Assembly (NCBI GenBank): GCA_014380825.1 | Contig: JACMJD010000169.1 | Span: 1-9,476 of the forward strand | From: Phycisphaerae bacterium | Lineage (GTDB): Bacteria > Planctomycetota > Phycisphaerae > Tepidisphaerales > Tepidisphaeraceae | DNA length: 9,476 bases | Reading direction: 5' to 3' | Part shown: positions 5,837 to 9,476 of the stretch, piece after piece | Numbering within the stretch: position 1 is the stretch's first letter | Layout: each line of letters starts with the position of its first letter | Made by a program: the position numbers and the translations under genes | The notes under the pieces: generated by a model | Told to the model about the DNA's origin: nothing | The model's input: the letters and a program-made list of their open reading frames with translations, nothing else | The model's database searches: none

Positions 5837-5966
5837 TGATCAAGCCCCAATGACCACTCCTCAATTACCAATCCCCAATGACCAATCAATGAACAATGAC
5901 CAAGCCCAAAAGCGTTTGGGAATCAATGCTTGGACATTGATGGGTCATTGCGACCTTGGACATTGC
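5834..5966. repeat. Dispersed palindromic repeat (CAATGACC type)
   Basis: Several copies of CAATGACC stand on the left side (about 5848-5900), and the complementary words GGTCATTG and GGACATTG on the right (5933-5966), so the element folds into a long imperfect hairpin. Its core is perfect: CCCAAA (5905-5910), loop AGCG, TTTGGG (5915-5920), flanked by CCAAG (5900-5904) and CTTGG (5928-5932). It begins at the outer edge of the lipoprotein promoter and ends at the EF-G2 stop codon. There it could protect the 3' end of that transcript or terminate it weakly. Similar CAATGACCAA palindromes are, from memory, multi-copy in planctomycete genomes. Confidence 0.65.
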
Positions 5967-8036
5967 TCATTCTTCCTCAACCTTCGGCTTATACGCCGCC
6001 ATGATTTGTTGCTGCACGTGGGGCGGGACTGCGTCGTAGTGGCTGAGCTCCATGGAGAACGAGCCTTGCCCGCCGGTGACGGATTTGAGCTGCGATTGAT
6101 ATTGCATGACCTCCGCCAGCGGCGCCTGGGCTTTGACGACGGCCATACCGCCGCCGACAAAATCCTGGCCCTGGATTCGGCCGCGCTTGCCGGAGAGGTC
6201 GCCGGTGATCGAGCCCATCTTGTCTTCGGGCACGGTCACTTCCATGTGGACGATCGGCTCGAGTACAACCGGCTTGGCCTTGCTGATCGCATCCTTGAAC
6301 GCGAACTTCCCGGCGGTGCGGAAGGCGACTTCCTTGCTGTCGACCGGATGATGCTTGCCGTCCGTGATCGCGACGCGAACATCCTGCAGTGGATAACCCG
6401 CCACCGCGCCGCCATCCATCACGTCGTGAATTCCTTTTTCAACGGCGGGGATGAATTGTCCGGGAATCGTTCCGCCGAACACTTCGTTGACGATTTCCAA
6501 CCCCGGGCCGCCATTGGATTTTCGCAGCGGTGAATCGTGTTCCAGCGGTTCGACGCGCAGGAAGACTTCGCCGAACTGTCCCGCGCCGCCGGTCTGTTTC
6601 TTGTGACGATGATGGCCGTCCGCTTTCTGTGTGACGGTTTCGCGATAAGCGATCTTGGGCGGCTTGGTGTCCACGTGTACGCCGCGGTGCGCGAGCTTTT
6701 CCAGCACCAGGCGCAGGTGCAGTTCGCCAAGCCCGTTGATCACGATCTCGTGCGTCTGGCGATCGGTGTGCCATTTGAACGTCGGATCTTCTTCGGTCAG
6801 CTTCGCCAGCATCGTGCTGATTTTCTGTTCATCGCCGCGCGCGTGCGGGGTGATCGCCAGGCCGTACATCGGCGTGGGGAAGCGCAGCGGCCGCAGGTGA
6901 ACGCTGTCCAGCGCATGGTCATCGTGCAGCACATCGTTCGTATGAATCTCGTCGATCTTCGCCACCGCGCCGATGTCGCCGGCGACGATCTCCGTCACTT
7001 CCTTGTGCTCCTTGCCCTGCAAGTGAAACACGTGGCCGAGCTTGATCGATTTCTTGTTGTGTCCGATGAACACCTGGCTCTGGCCGGTTAGTCTGCCCTG
7101 GTGAATGCGGAACACCGCGAGCTTGCCGACGAACGGATCGGTGGTCACTTTGAACACGTGCGCCAGCAGCGGCTTGGCCGGATCGTTCCAATATTGGAAC
7201 GGCCGCTCCTCCGCGCCTTCGCCGCTCAGGAACGGACGCAGGTTTCCTTCTTCGGGGCTGGGAAAATGTTTGGCGATCGAATCGAGCAGTTCCGGAATTC
7301 CAACGCCAACTTTCGCATCGGCGAAAAGGATCGGGATCACGTGCGCCTCATCCATCGCCTTCTCGAACGCCGGATGCAGCGCGTTGTAATCCGGCTCATC
7401 GCCGCCGAGATATTTCTCCATCAGGTTCTCGTCCATCTCGACGATCTGATCGAGGATCGCGGCGTGGCAGCGCTTCACCGAGTCAAAATCCGATTCGCCG
7501 GCGCTGTTCAGGAGGCATTCGACGATCGCTTTCCCTTTCCCGCTGGGCAGATTGATCGGCAGACATTCGGGGCCGAAGGTTTCCTGAATGTTTTTGACCA
7601 ATCCTTCCAGATCGACGTCCGGCATATCAATCTTGTTGATGATGATCGCGCGCGGCAGGTTGCGATCTTTTGCCGCTTCCATGATGCGGCGCGTCACGAC
7701 TTCAACGCCGGACTGCGCGTTGATCACAACCGCGACGGTCTCAACCGCCGGCAGACACGCCAGCGCCATGCCCAGCAGGTCGGGCGAACCCGGTACGTCG
7801 ATGATGTTGATGCGCTTGCCCAGGTGATCGAGATGAACGACCGCCGAGTAGATTGAATGCTTGTGTTCCTTCTCTTCCTTCTCGTAATCCGAAAAACTCG
7901 TCCCATCCGTAGGTGATCCTTTGCGGTTCACCGCGCCCGCCGCGAACAGCATCGCGTCGACCAGCGTTGTCTTGCCACTACCACCGTGGCCGGCGATGAG
8001 AACATTCCTGATGTCACCAGTTGTATAAGCAGGCAT
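5967..8036 (-). CDS. Elongation factor G-like translation GTPase (EF-G2 type)
   Basis: This 689-residue protein has all five EF-G domains at full length. The GTPase domain (about 1-280) shows the P-loop G16-H-G-G-S-G-K22-T23, D80-V-P-G83 and N134-K-I-D137. Domain II follows (about 285-390), then domain III with GLGELHLRL (435-443), domain IV with KQTGGAGQFGEV (480-491) and the DGKHHPVDSKEVAF tip region (559-572), and domain V (about 592-680). EF-G drives GTP-dependent translocation or ribosome recycling in the cytoplasm. The P-loop, the DVPGSPD switch II and the absence of a clear RGITI switch I motif mark it as the EF-G2/EF-G-like paralogue, not the housekeeping protein; pipelines may nevertheless call it fusA. 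The histidine found in canonical DTPGHVDF is replaced by S84. It starts at ATG 8036 with GAGGAG nine bases upstream, stands apart from any str operon, and ends in EEE-TGA. Paralogue assignment is likely but not certain. Confidence 0.93.
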   Translation of the reverse strand: MPAYTTGDIRNVLIAGHGGSGKTTLVDAMLFAAGAVNRKGSPTDGTSFSDYEKEEKEHKHSIYSAVVHLDHLGKRINIIDVPGSPDLLGMALACLPAVETVAVVINAQSGVEVVTRRIMEAAKDRNLPRAIIINKIDMPDVDLEGLVKNIQETFGPECLPINLPSGKGKAIVECLLNSAGESDFDSVKRCHAAILDQIVEMDENLMEKYLGGDEPDYNALHPAFEKAMDEAHVIPILFADAKVGVGIPELLDSIAKHFPSPEEGNLRPFLSGEGAEERPFQYWNDPAKPLLAHVFKVTTDPFVGKLAVFRIHQGRLTGQSQVFIGHNKKSIKLGHVFHLQGKEHKEVTEIVAGDIGAVAKIDEIHTNDVLHDDHALDSVHLRPLRFPTPMYGLAITPHARGDEQKISTMLAKLTEEDPTFKWHTDRQTHEIVINGLGELHLRLVLEKLAHRGVHVDTKPPKIAYRETVTQKADGHHRHKKQTGGAGQFGEVFLRVEPLEHDSPLRKSNGGPGLEIVNEVFGGTIPGQFIPAVEKGIHDVMDGGAVAGYPLQDVRVAITDGKHHPVDSKEVAFRTAGKFAFKDAISKAKPVVLEPIVHMEVTVPEDKMGSITGDLSGKRGRIQGQDFVGGGMAVVKAQAPLAEVMQYQSQLKSVTGGQGSFSMELSHYDAVPPHVQQQIMAAYKPKVEEE

Positions 8037-8096
8037 GATCGTTCACTCCTCATGACTCGCGCTTCGATGCAGGTGAGATGTATAACAGTGGCCGCC

Positions 8097-8124
8097 AGTA
8101 TAAGCCCCGGCAAAGTGGGGGCAA
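8097..8124 (-). promoter_or_regulatory. Candidate promoter for the EF-G2 gene
   Basis: On the minus strand, TTGCCC (8124-8119) and TATACT (8102-8097) are spaced by 16 bases, about 60 bases upstream of the ATG at 8036. The -10 is five of six to consensus and the -35 is weaker. A second -10-like TTATAC lies at 8085-8080. The 243-base divergent gap 8037-8279 holds little else: only this, a hairpin at 8227-8252 and the Shine-Dalgarno sequence of the next gene. Confidence 0.3.
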
Positions 8125-8226
8125 AGAAATCCCCGCGCCCCATTCCTGCCCCGATTCGGCATGAAGGTTGCCAATTGCTGCGGATTGCTCATTTCGAGGG
8201 AATAGCCGGTAGTTCAAACATGTAGG

Positions 8227-8252
8227 CAGAGCGTAGCTTGCTCGCTCTTCAG
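8227..8252. repeat. Small hairpin of a possible dispersed repeat
   Basis: AGAGCG and CGCTCT form a six-base-pair stem around a short loop (AGAGCGTAGCTTGCTCGCTCT). The sequence resembles GCAGAGCGAGCTTGCTCGCTC elements that recur in intergenic DNA of several phyla. It stands in the leader of the secreted repeat-protein gene, about 30 bases before its start. No T-run follows. Confidence 0.35.
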
Positions 8253-8279
8253 TACCATGTCGTACACGGGAGGTAGCCG

Positions 8280-9476
8280 GTGCACTCGAATCGAATCACG
8301 TTTTTGGCGGCGCTGTTGGTTCTGGGATCGTCCGCGTTCGCGCAGAACGGGCGGCCATATTACTACGGCGTTGCGTCGGGCAATCCCGCCAACGGAATGA
8401 CATTTTCGTCGCCCGTGGTGAACAACAACGGATCGATCGCGTTTGATGCGTCAAAATATTTGACGGGCACCGCGATCCTCACCGGCGCGGATTTCTTCAA
8501 GGACGCTTTCGTCAGCACCGCTGATCCGAGCGGCCCGTTCAGCTCCGGCAGCTTTCCGCATCTCAACAATGCCGGCAGCATCGCGTTTCGCGGGACCGTG
8601 CGCGCAACCGGCGAAGTCGGTGTTTTTGTCGGGCTTGATCCCGAACACAATCTTGCGGCGGGCATCGGCGCGATCTCGCACTCGCCGACCGGCATCAACA
8701 ACAATGGTCAGGTCGCAATCTCTGCCGATTTCGGTTTGTACACGTACAACCCGCGGCGGAACCACGACGCGATTTACGTTGGGCAAGCCGGCGTCACCGG
8801 CGCGACCTTTGTCGCCGAGAACACGCGGTTGAGCGCGCCCGGACAGTTCCGGCGCATCGACAGCGAGCCGGCGATCAACGACGCCGGCACGATCGCCTTC
8901 GTCGCACAGACGTGGGACGACACCGCCACCGGTCGCATCACCGGCATTTACACCGGCAACACAACTGCCTCCAAGCTGATCGATTCCACGGGCTCGTTCC
9001 TGACCTTCGGCGGCGGGTGGGTGGACATCAACAACTCGGGCACGCTGCTCTTCGCCGCGATCGAAGACGGCAGCTTGACAACCGGCCTCTACCGCGGAAC
9101 CGCGGTGGGGACGGAGCTGGTCGCCAGCGAAAACGCGGACTTCATCGACATCAATGGCCGCGACATCAACAACAACGGCGACGTCGTGTTCAACGCCCAG
9201 ACCGGCGGCAGCGGCTTCAACGGAATTTTCAACGGACCGACTCTGGATGATCGCGTGATCGGCCCCGGCGATGAAATCTTCGGCAGCACCGTGCGCGATG
9301 CGTTCTTCCGCCGCGGCGGGTTCAACGACAACGGCGACGTTGGATTCTATTACATCACGACCGACGGCCTTTCCGGCATCGCGGTCGCGACGCCCGCGAC
9401 GTTCGGCGACGCCGATCTGAATCACATCGTCGACTTCGACGACTACTCGCGCATCGACAATGGCTTCAACAACAAC
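8280..9476 (+). CDS. Exported seven-repeat protein with dockerin-like tail, 3'-truncated
   Basis: This frame is open from GTG 8280 to the window edge (399 residues) without a stop. GGGAGG (8268-8273) lies six bases upstream and fixes the start. A Sec signal peptide is clear: HSNRITFLAALLVLG, then SSAFA cleaved before Q22. Seven copies of an N-N-x-G-x-[IV]-A-F-x-A motif occur near residues 48, 96, 140, 200, 250, 296 and 349, spaced 43-60 residues. Most are followed by a G-[IVL]-[YF]-x-G strand. This fits a seven-bladed propeller or the choice-of-anchor/DUF7453-type repeat proteins of planctomycetes; the fold is inference. The visible end (G376-D-A-D-L-N...V-D-F-D-D-Y-S-R-I-D-N-G-F) is the first calcium-binding half of a dockerin-like module; a second half and a PEP-CTERM-type anchor probably follow outside. 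It is probably a surface or secreted protein. No catalytic residues were recognised. The gene is divergent from EF-G2. Confidence 0.85.
   Translation, partial: MHSNRITFLAALLVLGSSAFAQNGRPYYYGVASGNPANGMTFSSPVVNNNGSIAFDASKYLTGTAILTGADFFKDAFVSTADPSGPFSSGSFPHLNNAGSIAFRGTVRATGEVGVFVGLDPEHNLAAGIGAISHSPTGINNNGQVAISADFGLYTYNPRRNHDAIYVGQAGVTGATFVAENTRLSAPGQFRRIDSEPAINDAGTIAFVAQTWDDTATGRITGIYTGNTTASKLIDSTGSFLTFGGGWVDINNSGTLLFAAIEDGSLTTGLYRGTAVGTELVASENADFIDINGRDINNNGDVVFNAQTGGSGFNGIFNGPTLDDRVIGPGDEIFGSTVRDAFFRRGGFNDNGDVGFYYITTDGLSGIAVATPATFGDADLNHIVDFDDYSRIDNGFNNN

Noticed and set aside
5834..5966. CRISPR-like array
   Set aside because: The repeated words are about 8-10 bases, irregularly spaced and arranged as an inverted hairpin, not as direct repeats with unique spacers.
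6537..7856. Plus-strand open frames of 184 and 251 codons
   Set aside because: They lie opposite the EF-G2 gene and mirror its codon usage (runs of FLV, RR, DD). No independent motif or ribosome-binding site.
8451..9425. Minus-strand open frame of 324 codons
   Set aside because: It is the antisense shadow of the exported repeat protein, which has a Shine-Dalgarno sequence, signal peptide and repeats; the antisense product is Val/Ala/Asp-rich with no motif.

Overview
The window most likely comes from a planctomycete, probably the Phycisphaerae/Tepidisphaerales side of the phylum. This is inference. It rests on a secreted repeat protein ending in a dockerin-like GDADLN...VDFDDYSRID motif, on families such as DUF2959 and an EF-G2-type GTPase, and on gaps filled with short dispersed palindromic repeats of a kind familiar from these genomes. 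The DNA is GC-rich and gene-dense. No tRNA, rRNA, CRISPR array, transposase or phage gene was seen.

Layout. Positions 2-790 (+) hold the 3' part of a GT4-type glycosyltransferase that enters from outside the window. It is followed by an NAD-dependent epimerase/dehydratase of the uronate-dehydrogenase type (847-1728, +), cut in two by one in-frame TGA at 1228-1230. Positions 1729-1905 are a dispersed repeat that also supplies the 3' end of a small minus-strand gene (1851-2198). That gene is translationally coupled to a YiiX/YebB-type NlpC/P60-like cysteine hydrolase (2198-2923, -). The hydrolase is really the C-terminal half of a longer protein whose seven-helix membrane half (2764-4389, -) lies in another frame: the frame breaks near 2959, and restoring it gives about 730 residues. 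A repeat-rich gap (4390-4562) separates this from two adjacent lipoprotein genes on the minus strand: DUF2959 (4563-5237) and an unrecognised lipoprotein (5246-5779). The pair has a good sigma70-type promoter (5808-5836) and a strong Shine-Dalgarno sequence. A second palindromic repeat (about 5834-5966) sits between that promoter and the stop of an EF-G2-like translation GTPase (5967-8036, -). A divergent intergenic region (8037-8279) leads to a plus-strand gene starting at GTG 8280. It encodes an exported protein with seven NN-G-IAF repeats and a dockerin-like tail, and it runs off the right edge.

How the genes relate. The first two genes suggest sugar or polysaccharide metabolism. The centre of the window is envelope-related (membrane-anchored hydrolase, two lipoproteins). 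The EF-G2 gene is a stand-alone translation factor. No new multi-gene system is evident. The points most worth a second look are the seven-helix plus YiiX architecture, the two gene breaks about 1.7 kb apart (real decay or assembly error), the repeat that has become protein-coding, and the seven-repeat secreted protein, which may be a beta-propeller.
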